Part shown: in pieces, positions 26,941 through 35,087 of the stretch
Layout: each line of letters starts with the position of its first letter
How positions within the stretch are numbered: the first letter of the stretch is position 1
Assembly (NCBI GenBank): GCA_017961295.1
Contig: JAGCXL010000028.1
Location: 1-64,000, forward strand
Source: Elusimicrobiaceae bacterium
GTDB taxonomy: Bacteria > Elusimicrobiota > Elusimicrobia > Elusimicrobiales > Elusimicrobiaceae
Length of the DNA: 64,000 nucleotides
Direction of reading: 5' to 3'
The notes under the pieces: generated by a model
What the model saw: only the letters and a program-made list of their open reading frames with translations
What the model was told of the DNA's origin: nothing
Database searches by the model: none
Position numbers and translations under genes: made by a program

Positions 26941-27452
26941 TTGAAAAATTGGGGCCGCTTACACCGCAAATAGATTCCAGCTGCTTTGTGCATAAAACTG
27001 CTTCTGTAATTGGGCAAGTTACTTTAGCCAAAAATGTTTCTGTATTTCCTTGTGCTGTGTTGCGCGGCGATATAGCCGCTATCAGTGTGGGGGAAGGCTC
27101 TAATATCCAGGATAACGCGTGTTTGCACGTTAATTACAATATGCCGTGTCAAATCGGGCGCGGTGTAAGCGTGGGCCACGGAGCCGTGGTACACGGCAGT
27201 AAAATTGGCGATAACGTGATTATTGGTATGAACGCCGTTGTGATGGAAACTGAAATTGGCCCCAACTGTATTATTGGAGCGGGGGCCGTAGTCCCGGCGG
27301 GGAAAAGCATACCGGCAGGGTCCTTAGTGATGGGTGTTCCGGCTAAAGTGGTGCGCCAGTTGGAAGAAGAGGAAGTAAACGATATTTTGCAAAACGCACG
27401 CGAATATGCCAAGGCCATTTCACTTTTTAAAGAACAGGCGCAAGAATTATGA
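26937..27452 (+). CDS. Gamma-type carbonic anhydrase family protein
   Basis: A 171-residue left-handed beta-helix trimer protein of the YrdA/PaaY group. Hexapeptide repeats run from about 15 to 140, with zinc ligands expected in HVNYN..VSVGHGAVVHG, and the VMGVPAKVVRQL closing motif. It may hydrate CO2 or act on another substrate; many YrdA-type proteins are uncharacterised. It overlaps its neighbours by four bases on both sides, so it is co-translated with a flippase-like protein and a response regulator. Confidence 0.9.
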   Translation: MIEKLGPLTPQIDSSCFVHKTASVIGQVTLAKNVSVFPCAVLRGDIAAISVGEGSNIQDNACLHVNYNMPCQIGRGVSVGHGAVVHGSKIGDNVIIGMNAVVMETEIGPNCIIGAGAVVPAGKSIPAGSLVMGVPAKVVRQLEEEEVNDILQNAREYAKAISLFKEQAQEL

Positions 27453-27814
27453 AAAAAATTGTTTTAATCGAAGATTCTAAAGTATTAGGCACTGCTTTAG
27501 TAGGGGCTTTAAAGGTAGAAGGGATAGAAACCCATTGGGCCGCTAACGGCGTAGCAGGAGTATCCTTGGCTAAGGCGCAAAAGCCCGATTTGATTTTACT
27601 GGATTTAATGCTGCCCAAGTTAAGCGGTTTTGACGTGTGCAAAATGCTTAAAACCGATAATGCTACTTGGCGTATCCCGATTGTAATTATGTCTACGCTT
27701 GCGGACCCTGAATCGCGCGAACGTGCTACCGAGGCGGGGGCCGATTATTTTATCCCCAAACCGTATAATTTGGCGGAAACGTTGGCGGAAATCAAAAAAA
27801 TCTTAAAAATCTAG
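27449..27814 (+). CDS. Single-domain response regulator (CheY-like)
   Basis: A 121-residue receiver domain with no output domain. The acidic pair follows KIVLIEDSK, the phosphorylated Asp is in LILLDLMLPKLSG (about residue 52), and the conserved Lys is in FIPKPYNL (about 105). It would signal through protein contact, perhaps with the adjacent TPR protein. It overlaps the carbonic-anhydrase-like gene by four bases. No histidine kinase is in the window. Confidence 0.92.
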   Translation: MKKIVLIEDSKVLGTALVGALKVEGIETHWAANGVAGVSLAKAQKPDLILLDLMLPKLSGFDVCKMLKTDNATWRIPIVIMSTLADPESRERATEAGADYFIPKPYNLAETLAEIKKILKI

Positions 27815-27822
27815 GAGGTTGT

Positions 27823-28881
27823 ATGGCCTTTGATAGCAACGCAATTTTGGAACTGTTAGAAGCAAATGAGCCGGCACAAGCACTCGTCGAGCTTAAAAAT
27901 GCGCGCAAAAAAGATGCGCAAATTTTATTTTTGGAAGGGGAAGCACACCGCCAACTGGGTAGTTTTGAAACCGCTTTAAAAACCTATGCCAAAGCGTTAC
28001 ATATTGCAGATGTAGCCGAAGAGCGTATGGATATTTTACTGGCTATGTCGGCCTGTTATCGCACCTTGGGGCATGCCGCGCTTGCTTATGAACTGGCGTT
28101 AGAGACGCTTGAAATGGCCAAAGAATTGGAAATGGACGACTATGAAATCCGCGCCATGCAAGAGATGGGCATGTCTTTGCGGGCGTGGGGGAAGTTAGAC
28201 GAATCCTTGGAACTTTTGGATGCGGTTTTGGCCGCGTATGTGCAGCTTAAAGACTATGCCGGGCAAAGCTTTATCCATTGGGCCAAAGGGGGGATTTTCC
28301 GTCTGCAAGGCCACTTTGAAGAAGGAATTTTTCAATTTAAAAAATCCGTAACTTTGGCACGCAAAATCGGTGATAAGATTAACGAAGCGTATGGCTACTG
28401 TGGGCTGGCCGGGATTAGCCGCATTTGCGGGAAAGTGGACGATTGTGTAAAAAATTACAAACTGGCCGAGAAGATTTTTAAAAATTCACAAGACGTTTTT
28501 GGTAAAGCTTATACACAATGCGGTATGGCCAACGGGCTACGCCAACAGGGCAAATACAACGAGGCGCTGCGCCATTATAATTTGGCCGATAAGCTTTATT
28601 CGTCCATTGGCGACAAAGTGGACCTGGGATTTGTGAAGTGGGGCCGTGCCGATGTATTGCGCCGCAAAAACAAATTGGACCTGGCGTTGAAAGATTTGCA
28701 AGAAGCGCGCGCGTTGTTTGATAATTCCGACGAAAAACGTGGGCAAATTTTAACCAAACTTTCCTTGGCGCAAGTTTTGTATGCCTTGGGCCGTACCGAT
28801 GAGGCCGAAGAACTTTACGACTTGGGGGTTAAACAAGCCCGCGCCGAAAAGTTACACACCTACTTGGAAAGCTATACATAA
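27823..28881 (+). CDS. TPR-repeat protein
   Basis: A 352-residue protein made of about eight tetratricopeptide-like helical hairpins (for example LGSFETALKTYAKALHIA and QGKYNEALRHYNLADKLY). No signal peptide, so cytoplasmic. AGGAGG precedes the ATG. It is the last gene of a four-gene unit with the CheY-like protein directly upstream, which suggests a scaffold or partner for that regulator. This is inferred from position only. Confidence 0.85.
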   Translation: MAFDSNAILELLEANEPAQALVELKNARKKDAQILFLEGEAHRQLGSFETALKTYAKALHIADVAEERMDILLAMSACYRTLGHAALAYELALETLEMAKELEMDDYEIRAMQEMGMSLRAWGKLDESLELLDAVLAAYVQLKDYAGQSFIHWAKGGIFRLQGHFEEGIFQFKKSVTLARKIGDKINEAYGYCGLAGISRICGKVDDCVKNYKLAEKIFKNSQDVFGKAYTQCGMANGLRQQGKYNEALRHYNLADKLYSSIGDKVDLGFVKWGRADVLRRKNKLDLALKDLQEARALFDNSDEKRGQILTKLSLAQVLYALGRTDEAEELYDLGVKQARAEKLHTYLESYT

Positions 28882-28902
28882 GATTATTTAAAAGAGCCAA
28901 AA

Positions 28903-28929
28903 ACGCCCGCAAATTGCGGGCGTCTTTTT
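28903..28929 (+). terminator. Intrinsic terminator
   Basis: Stem ACGCCCGCA/TGCGGGCGT (28903-28911/28915-28923) followed by CTTTTT, after the TPR gene. Confidence 0.85.
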
Positions 28930-28955
28930 GTGTTAATATTTATTACCCAACTTGT

Positions 28956-29768
28956 CTACAGGTCATAAAATTTGGCCACGATATGCCATGCCTCTTTGGC
29001 GGTGTCCACAATCGGGCAGAGGTGTTTGTCTTCCATAGCAATCACGCCGTACTTGGCTAGTGCCTCTACGTTGAATACGGTTGTCCAAAACTCTTTACCC
29101 ACCAAAATTACCGGGATTTTGCTCTTTTTCCCCGTTTGGATAAGGGTTAAAATTTCAAACAGTTCGTCAAATGTACCAAACCCACCCGGGAATACTACAA
29201 ATGCGCGCGCCCGCAGCACAAAGTGCAATTTGCGGATAGCAAAATAGTGGAATAAGAAGGCCAGGTTTTGGGTAATATACGGGTTAGGGTCTTGTTCATG
29301 CGGTAAGGTGATGTTGAGCCCAATGCTGCGTCCGCCGTTTTCGTACGCGCCGCGGTTGGCCGCTTCCATAATGCCGGGGCCTCCACCCGTAACAATGGAA
29401 AAGCGATCCCCTGCATTTTCTACCACCAGTTTTGCAAACTGGCGGGCTTCATCATAATATTTGCTTAATGAGAGCAGCCCTTGTGCGGCTTTTACTTTAT
29501 GTTGCAAGGTAACATCTTTAGGTTTTTTAGCTAATTTTTTTTGTGCTTCGGCCAGTTTCTTTTGGGCTTCGTCCGCTTCGGCAATTCGGGCGCTGCCAAA
29601 GCAAACAATGGTATTGGTAACGCCTTTTTTGCGGAAATAAATTTCCGGCTTTAAAGTTTCCAATTCCATGCGTACGGGACGCAGATCATCATTTTTTAAA
29701 AGCTCTATATCTTCATAAGCTTTGATGTAAGAAGAGGAATGTTTGCTCGCTTCTTTTGTTTTTTTCAT
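28956..29768 (-). CDS. LOG family nucleotide phosphoribohydrolase
   Basis: A 270-residue protein of the LOG/TIGR00730 type, which releases a base from a nucleoside monophosphate (cytokinin activation in plants, general purine monophosphate turnover in bacteria). The diagnostic motifs GGGPGIMEAANRGA and PGGFGTFDELFE are both present. The N-terminal 100 residues, including a Lys/Ala-rich helical stretch, are extra compared with short LOG proteins. It lies seven bases after dxs in the ispA-dxs operon. Confidence 0.9.
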   Translation of the reverse strand: MKKTKEASKHSSSYIKAYEDIELLKNDDLRPVRMELETLKPEIYFRKKGVTNTIVCFGSARIAEADEAQKKLAEAQKKLAKKPKDVTLQHKVKAAQGLLSLSKYYDEARQFAKLVVENAGDRFSIVTGGGPGIMEAANRGAYENGGRSIGLNITLPHEQDPNPYITQNLAFLFHYFAIRKLHFVLRARAFVVFPGGFGTFDELFEILTLIQTGKKSKIPVILVGKEFWTTVFNVEALAKYGVIAMEDKHLCPIVDTAKEAWHIVAKFYDL

Positions 29769-29775
29769 AGTTCCC

Positions 29776-31632
29776 TCACTTAATTTTCCACTGCAAAATA
29801 TGTTTTACGATCGCAGCTTCGCTAATACCTACTTGGTCGTAAAGCAGGGCAGATTTAGCGTGCTGCACAAATTCATCTCCAATCCCCAGGCGTAACAAAT
29901 AAGCATTTTTACCGGTATCGGCCAGATACTCGGCTACCGCCGAACCAAAGCCTGCCGCTAACATATTGTCTTCCACCGTCACTAATTTGCTTGTACGCTT
30001 AACGGCTTCGTCAATTAGGGCGGTGTCTAGCGGTTTAATAAAACGCATATTGATGACCCCCGCATCTACGCCTTTGTCACGCAAAGTTTCCGCTGCTTTT
30101 AAAGCCGGGTGCACGCGGTTGCCAATGGCTAAAATCGTAACGTCTTTGCCTTTGGTAAGCCAGGCGCCTTTGCCAATATCTAACGCTTTTAATTCTTTAT
30201 CCAGTGGCACACCAAATCCGGCTCCGCGCGGGTAGCGTAAGATAAAGGGAGCTTTGGCTGCAAAGGCAGTTTTTAAAAGGTGCTGAAGTTCGTTTTCATC
30301 GGCGGGAGCAGCCATGATTAAGTTGGGGATACTGCGTAAAAAACTAATATCAAATACGCCATGATGTGTAGGGCCGTCTTCCCCTACCAGGCCGGCACGA
30401 TCCAGCGCGAAGACAACGGGCAATTTTTGTAAACAAATATCGTGTAAGATTTGGTCATAGCAGCGCTGCGCGAAGGTGGAATAAAGGGCGACTAGCGGTT
30501 TTTCTCCGCCGGCGGCCAGACCGGCTGCGAAGGTGGCGGCATGTTCTTCCGCAATTCCCACATCAAAGTAGCGTGACGGGAATTTATTGCGAAACGCATC
30601 TAATCCGGTGCCTTCGGGCATGGCAGCGGTAATCGCGCAAATTTTTGGGTCTTTTTCCGCTAAATTTACAAGTGCCTGGGAAAAGGCCTTAGTAAACGTA
30701 ATGGTGCCCAATTTGCCCAAAGAATCTCCCGTTTCCACATCAAAAATACCGACGCCATGAAATTTGGTGGGGTTTTTCTCGGCGGGCTCATATCCTTTTC
30801 CTTTTTTGGTAACCACATGGAGCATAACGGGCCCTTTGACGGTTTTTAGCGTTTCTAACACTTCTAAAAGGGCATTAATATCGTTACCGTCTACCGGGCC
30901 AAAATAGCGAAATCCCATTTCTTCAAACAAGGTTCCCGGAAATAAAATAGAGCGTGCCCGTTTGGCCAGTTTGGCAGCATTGTTGCCAATTTCATCAAAG
31001 CGTTTTAAAAAGTTAGTCGCTTTTTCTTCGGCCAGTTGGACGTATTTTGTGGTAAGTAGTTTTGTTAAAGCCGTCCCTAAAGCACCCACACGCTGGGAAA
31101 TAAACATTTGGTTGTCATTTAAAATAACGAGCATGTCCGTGCGCAGAAGCCCTGCGTTTTGCATGGCCTCATAGGCCATACCCCCGGTTAAACAACCGTC
31201 CCCTACTACGGCAATTACGCGGTGTTTTTGATGTTGTTGGTCGCGCGCGATAGCCAGCCCTAACGCGGCGGAAACCGCGGTGGAAGCGTGCCCTGCCCCA
31301 AAGGCATCATAATCGCTTTCGGCCCGCTTGGGAAAACCGCTTAGGCCTCCTTTGGTGCGAATCGTAGCAAAATCTTTTTGCCGCCCGGTTAATAGTTTGT
31401 GTGCATAGGCTTGGTGGCCGGTATCAAACACAATTTTGTCTTCGGGCGTATTATAAACATAATGTAGTGCGGTAATAATTTCTACTGCTCCTAAACTAGA
31501 CCCTAAGTGTCCCCCGGTTTTGCTGGCGGTTTTAATGATTACATCACGCAGTTCCTGACACAAAGTAGGTAAGTGTTCTTTTTTAATCAGGCGTAAATCT
31601 TGCGGAGTCTGGATACTGGGCAGTACTTTCAT
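29776..31632 (-). CDS. dxs: 1-Deoxy-D-xylulose-5-phosphate synthase
   Basis: A 618-residue thiamine-diphosphate enzyme, first step of the MEP isoprenoid pathway from pyruvate and glyceraldehyde-3-phosphate. The ThDP motif is VVGDGCLTGGMAYEAMQNAG..LNDN (about 150-180); the N-terminus has TGGHLGSSLGAVE; the transketolase middle domain has DVGIAEEHAATFAAGLA. Length is normal. It follows the prenyl synthase gene by nine bases, so the operon supplies both the C5 precursor and longer prenyl chains. Confidence 0.97.
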   Translation of the reverse strand: MKVLPSIQTPQDLRLIKKEHLPTLCQELRDVIIKTASKTGGHLGSSLGAVEIITALHYVYNTPEDKIVFDTGHQAYAHKLLTGRQKDFATIRTKGGLSGFPKRAESDYDAFGAGHASTAVSAALGLAIARDQQHQKHRVIAVVGDGCLTGGMAYEAMQNAGLLRTDMLVILNDNQMFISQRVGALGTALTKLLTTKYVQLAEEKATNFLKRFDEIGNNAAKLAKRARSILFPGTLFEEMGFRYFGPVDGNDINALLEVLETLKTVKGPVMLHVVTKKGKGYEPAEKNPTKFHGVGIFDVETGDSLGKLGTITFTKAFSQALVNLAEKDPKICAITAAMPEGTGLDAFRNKFPSRYFDVGIAEEHAATFAAGLAAGGEKPLVALYSTFAQRCYDQILHDICLQKLPVVFALDRAGLVGEDGPTHHGVFDISFLRSIPNLIMAAPADENELQHLLKTAFAAKAPFILRYPRGAGFGVPLDKELKALDIGKGAWLTKGKDVTILAIGNRVHPALKAAETLRDKGVDAGVINMRFIKPLDTALIDEAVKRTSKLVTVEDNMLAAGFGSAVAEYLADTGKNAYLLRLGIGDEFVQHAKSALLYDQVGISEAAIVKHILQWKIK

Positions 31633-31641
31633 ACGCGCTCC

Positions 31642-32652
31642 TTAGTAGGTTCTGGTTTTAAAAAATTCGGCCATTTCATACAAGGGCCACAGGTTTTTCT
31701 TTTTGGCGGTTTTGAGTTTACCCAGCGCCTTTTGGGCATTGGCAATAAGCAGTTGGGCATGCTTGCGGCTACCTTCCAAACCAAATAAACTGACGAAGGT
31801 AAGTTTGCCGTTTTCTTTATCGCTATTGGATTTACCCAACTGTTTAGCTGTGGCGGTAACATCCAAAATATCATCCACAATCTGGAACACCAACCCAATA
31901 CAGTTGGCATATTCTTTGATGTGTTTTAAATCGGTTCCTTTTACGCCGGCAAGCAAAGCACCCGTTTCCACGCTGCCGCGAATCAGCGCCCCCGTCTTAT
32001 TGGCGTGAATATAACGCAAAATAGTTTCGGGTGTAGTTTCGGCCGCTGTAGGGGGGAGCATAAAGTAGCGTAGCGACTTGTCCGCTATAAACTTTGACGA
32101 TTTTTTGAGCTTTTCGGCGCGTAGACTTTTGGCGTCACTCGTTCCCATGCCTTCGGCGTAAACGTCGGCCGTTTGCCCGCCTACCATGCCCGAGGCACCG
32201 GCGCAGTTGGCAAAGTTTTGCAGAGCGGTTAGTGTGTTTTCGGCGCCGATGGCTTTTATTTTGCCGTTTTGAGCAAACACTTCAAAAACGTAGGTTAAGA
32301 GTGCATCGCCCGCCAACAAGGCCAAATCTTCGCCAAATACTTTATGGTTGGTGGGTTTGCCGCGGCGCAAATCATCGTCATCCATGCAAGGCAAATCGTC
32401 GTGAATTAAAGAATAGGTGTGTAGCATTTCTACCGCGCACGCGGCAGGCAAAACGTCGGCTGCTTTTTTGCCAAACGCTTCGGCGGTAGCCATGAGTAAA
32501 ATGGGCCGTACACGTTTACCGCCGGCCTGCAAAGAATAATTCATTGCATCCGTTAAAATTTTGGGAGAGTTTTTAATTTTTAAAATATATTTAGCCAAGT
32601 TTTTTTCTACTATTTTGGCTTTTTCTTTTTGGTACGTATCAAATCTATTCAT
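31642..32652 (-). CDS. ispA: Short-chain polyprenyl diphosphate synthase (farnesyl/geranylgeranyl type)
   Basis: A 336-residue isoprenyl synthase. The first Asp-rich motif DDLPCMDDDD (about residue 90) and second DDILD (about 236) bind Mg-diphosphate; GGKRVRPIL near residue 45 binds substrate. The chain-length pattern upstream of the first motif fits IspA-type C15 synthases. It is longer than E. coli IspA (299) through a basic C-terminal extension. AGAGG lies upstream of the ATG and TATAAT further back. First gene of ispA-dxs-LOG. Confidence 0.88.
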   Translation of the reverse strand: MNRFDTYQKEKAKIVEKNLAKYILKIKNSPKILTDAMNYSLQAGGKRVRPILLMATAEAFGKKAADVLPAACAVEMLHTYSLIHDDLPCMDDDDLRRGKPTNHKVFGEDLALLAGDALLTYVFEVFAQNGKIKAIGAENTLTALQNFANCAGASGMVGGQTADVYAEGMGTSDAKSLRAEKLKKSSKFIADKSLRYFMLPPTAAETTPETILRYIHANKTGALIRGSVETGALLAGVKGTDLKHIKEYANCIGLVFQIVDDILDVTATAKQLGKSNSDKENGKLTFVSLFGLEGSRKHAQLLIANAQKALGKLKTAKKKNLWPLYEMAEFFKTRTY

Positions 32653-32709
32653 AAAATCCTCTTTTGAGTATATACGTTATTATACCAATTCTGTACGCGC
32701 GTGCGAAGC

Positions 32710-33885
32710 TTACACGCCTTTTTTTCTAAAAATTTCCGTCACACGTTCAAAAATTCCATGGCACCAAGCAATCGTGAGCCCGTAGTTGCTAACGGGGACC
32801 CCGGCCTCTTTTAAAATTTCCAAGCGGCGCAAGATTTGCGTACGCGTGACCATACACCCGCCGCATTGGATAGCTAGTTTAAATTGAGTCAAATTGGCGG
32901 GTAAGGGGTCTAGGTTATTTATTGTGGTAAAAGAGAGTTTTTTACCGGTAAATTCTTGCAGCCAATGAGGAATTTTTACACGGCCGATATCGTCGCATTT
33001 ATTGACGGTATGGGAGCACGATTCCAGTATCAAAACAGAGTCCCCGTCTTGCAATTTGTTAATAGTTGGGGTGCCTTTTAAGAACGTGTCAAAATCGCCT
33101 TTGAGGCGAGAAAACAAAAGACTAAAGCTGGTTAGCGGAATATGGGCGGGAACTACGCTGCTGACGTATTTAAAAACTTGGGAATCGGTGACCACAAGTT
33201 TTGGGGTATGGTCGGCCAGGTATCCTCTCAATTCGGTATCTTTTACGCATACGGCAATGGCTCCAATATCCAATAAATTACGTATCGTTTGTACTTGCGG
33301 TAAAATCAGTCGCCCTTGCGGAGCCGAATGATCCACAGGGATTACGAGTATCACTTCATCGCCTGCCCGGACGTAATCGTCCAAAATAACGTCCGGTGCG
33401 TAAGAGCTTTTGGGTAGGTGGGTGCTGATGGCATGCAAGAGAAGAGCGGTATTTGGGGCTTTACATGAAAAAGGAATTACATCTGTACCTTTGATTTCCA
33501 CGTTTGTAGTAGGCAAATCGGTTTTATTTTGCACCAAAAAGAAAGGTACCTTGCGGATCTTGCAGGTTTCCATTAAAGTCTGGTCGTACGCGTCAAAATT
33601 CCCGGCAAATACCAAGACGGCCAAATCCACTTGATCCAAAGCATTATGGGTGCGTGCGACACGTTGCTCGCCCAATTGGCTGGGGTCATCTATACCGGCG
33701 GTATCAATGAGTTCCACCGGTCCAATTTCAACCAGTTCAATGGCCTTTTTAACAGGGTCCGTGGTGGTTCCCGGTTCCTCGGAAACGACGGAAACTTGCT
33801 GGCCGGTCAGGGCATTAACAATAGAACTTTTGCCCGCGTTCATTTTGCCAAAAAATCCAATACGGGGTTTATTGAGTTGTACCAT
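32710..33885 (-). CDS. hydF: [FeFe]-hydrogenase maturation GTPase HydF
   Basis: A 391-residue scaffold on which the di-iron subcluster is built before transfer to hydrogenase. The N-terminal G domain has GKMNAGKSS (about 13-21), a switch segment with EEPGTTTDPV, DTAGIDD and NKTDLP. The C-terminal cluster-binding domain has the ESCSHTVNKCDD segment and CGGC further on, matching the HydF CxHx(n)CxxC arrangement. TATAAT ends six bases before the ATG, so the mRNA is probably leaderless. It lies directly downstream of the terminator of the noncoding RNA at 33944-34263. Confidence 0.94.
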   Translation of the reverse strand: MVQLNKPRIGFFGKMNAGKSSIVNALTGQQVSVVSEEPGTTTDPVKKAIELVEIGPVELIDTAGIDDPSQLGEQRVARTHNALDQVDLAVLVFAGNFDAYDQTLMETCKIRKVPFFLVQNKTDLPTTNVEIKGTDVIPFSCKAPNTALLLHAISTHLPKSSYAPDVILDDYVRAGDEVILVIPVDHSAPQGRLILPQVQTIRNLLDIGAIAVCVKDTELRGYLADHTPKLVVTDSQVFKYVSSVVPAHIPLTSFSLLFSRLKGDFDTFLKGTPTINKLQDGDSVLILESCSHTVNKCDDIGRVKIPHWLQEFTGKKLSFTTINNLDPLPANLTQFKLAIQCGGCMVTRTQILRRLEILKEAGVPVSNYGLTIAWCHGIFERVTEIFRKKGV

Positions 33886-33937
33886 AGCTTCATTATAGCA
33901 AACTTATCTGTTCGTTCAAGGAAACAAACACGGAAAC

Positions 33938-33973
33938 AAAAAAGAGCCCCTCGCGTTTCTTCAACACAAGGGG
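33938..33973 (-). terminator. Terminator of the noncoding RNA upstream of hydF
   Basis: Arms 33963-33973 and 33947-33957 pair over 11 bp on the minus strand with two G-U pairs, followed by CTC and six T. The G-U pairs exist only in the minus-strand RNA, which fixes the direction. Confidence 0.85.
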
Positions 33974-34263
33974 ACTTAACTAATCGCTTTTTCCATAAGC
34001 TAAACGCCTGGCGGTAAAGCGAATCTGACTACCCGACGGAACAGCGGTTGCCGGTTCCATCTCCCGGGGGACTCCCCGTACCCGCAGGTACCGGGCTCCG
34101 GGCTCGTGAAACGGTGTGCCAACCTCATGCACCACCCGGGCGTCCTTTCGCTTTGATTCTGTGGGTCATCCTATCTGGTGCCCGCTTCGCCGGCACCGCT
34201 AACATCACCCATAGTTCTTTTGTCACCCTTGCAGGCCAAAAGACATTACAGCCACTCAAGCGT
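33944..34263 (-). ncRNA. Structured noncoding RNA, about 320 nt, class unknown
   Basis: No ORF of note lies here, yet the stretch has its own promoter (34297-34270) and terminator (33973-33938). The minus-strand RNA folds into several GC-rich hairpins: GGTGCC..GGCACC; GGTGGTGC..GCACACC with one bulge; CCCGGTACC..GGTACGGG; and GATGGAAC..GTTCCGTC enclosing CGG..CCG, the last with a U-G pair. A 5' segment near CTTGA can pair with TTAAG just before the terminator and so close the molecule. Size would suit RNase P RNA, tmRNA or SRP RNA, but I find no GAAAGTCC/ACAGAA core, no T-arm or tag ORF, and no SRP loop. It may therefore be a new RNA or a very divergent known one. Confidence 0.6.
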
Positions 34264-34269
34264 ATTCTT

Positions 34270-34297
34270 AGTATAAGCGAAAATGTATATTTGTCAA
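34270..34297 (-). promoter_or_regulatory. Promoter of the noncoding RNA
   Basis: On the minus strand TTGACA (34297-34292), 16 bases, TATACT (34275-34270). Near-consensus, which suggests strong constitutive transcription of the RNA that follows. Confidence 0.75.
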
Positions 34298-34314
34298 GGG
34301 GTAATTTACAAAAA

Positions 34315-35001
34315 TTACTGTACGTCGGTAATTTTGCGTACGACCAACCCTATCGGTTGTACTCTGTCGGGTGCAAAAGCTTTGTATTTTTTGTTGTTGT
34401 CCGAATAGAGTACAATTTTGCCGTTTTCTTTGCAAATGCGTTTAATTAAATAGCCGTTTTCTACTTTAACAAGCATTATTTTGCCGTCTAAGAAATTTGT
34501 TTCGGGTTTAATTAAGCATAAATCATCATATTCTACGCTGCCCTGCATGCTGTCTCCGCAGCAGCGTACCAAATATTTGGCTCCTTTAGCGTAGCGGCGG
34601 GGTAAAGTCCACCATTCAATTACATCTGCTTCATCAAAATCGGGGTATCCGGCAGGTACGTTGGCCAAAAAGGGCAACGCCACACTGTTGCTTTGTGGAG
34701 AAACAAGTTCTGTTTCTTTGTCAGCATTGTAAATCCCGTCGTTGGTATTTTCATGAAAAGCGGCGGTGTGGGATGAGTTTTCGGGATAAGTAGTAGGCAT
34801 AAACAAGCGGAGAACTTTCTCTTCGCTCATACCAAAAAGTTTTGCCATTTGGGCTACGTAACCTTTGGAAGGGTTGCGTTTGCCGGTAGCCCAAAGGGCC
34901 ACGGTGGCAGTAGAAACCTTAAGTATTTTTGCTAGCTTAGCTTGCGCACCACGAAGGGTGCCATCGTTCCAAGATGCTAATGCTTTTTCAAATTTATTCA
35001 T
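34315..35001 (-). CDS. LexA/CI-type self-cleaving repressor (HTH plus S24 peptidase)
   Basis: A 228-residue regulator. Residues 1-65 form a helix-turn-helix (GAQAKLAKILKVSTATVALWATG). The C-terminal half is an S24 peptidase with the nucleophile in CCGDSMQGS and the general-base Lys in the ENGYLIKR segment. An Ala-Gly bond in NVPAGYPD is the likely autocleavage site, so DNA damage through RecA could inactivate it. AGAGG precedes the ATG at 35001. Upstream lie GCCCTT-A-AAGGGC (35039-35051), a palindrome overlapping the divergent promoter, and the TAGG boxes. It resembles a prophage repressor and stands 1.9 kb before the particle genes. Confidence 0.9.
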   Translation of the reverse strand: MNKFEKALASWNDGTLRGAQAKLAKILKVSTATVALWATGKRNPSKGYVAQMAKLFGMSEEKVLRLFMPTTYPENSSHTAAFHENTNDGIYNADKETELVSPQSNSVALPFLANVPAGYPDFDEADVIEWWTLPRRYAKGAKYLVRCCGDSMQGSVEYDDLCLIKPETNFLDGKIMLVKVENGYLIKRICKENGKIVLYSDNNKKYKAFAPDRVQPIGLVVRKITDVQ

Positions 35002-35024
35002 ACTAAAACCTCTTCTGATAAAAA

Positions 35025-35081
35025 TAGGTCCAAAATAGGCCCTTAAAGGGCTTGACAAACGCTAACAAAACTTGCTATACT
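35025..35081 (+). promoter_or_regulatory. TAGG boxes, palindrome and promoter divergent from the repressor
   Basis: TAGGTCC (35025-35031), four A, TAGGCCC (35036-35042); then the palindrome GCCCTT-A-AAGGGC (35039-35051); then TTGACA (35052-35057), an 18-base spacer and TATACT (35076-35081). The box lies at the same distance from the -35 as the one at 38939. The palindrome is a natural candidate operator for the neighbouring repressor. Confidence 0.65.
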
Positions 35082-35087
35082 GTCATT

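Noticed and set aside
33944-34263. RNase P RNA, tmRNA or SRP RNA
   Set aside because: Size and housekeeping-like promoter fit, and CCACAGAATCAAAGC faintly recalls an RNase P segment. The GAAAGTCC and ACAGAA..GGCTTAT core, a tRNA-like T arm with tag ORF, and the SRP GGTCAGG..GGAAGG loop are all missing, so I leave it unclassified.
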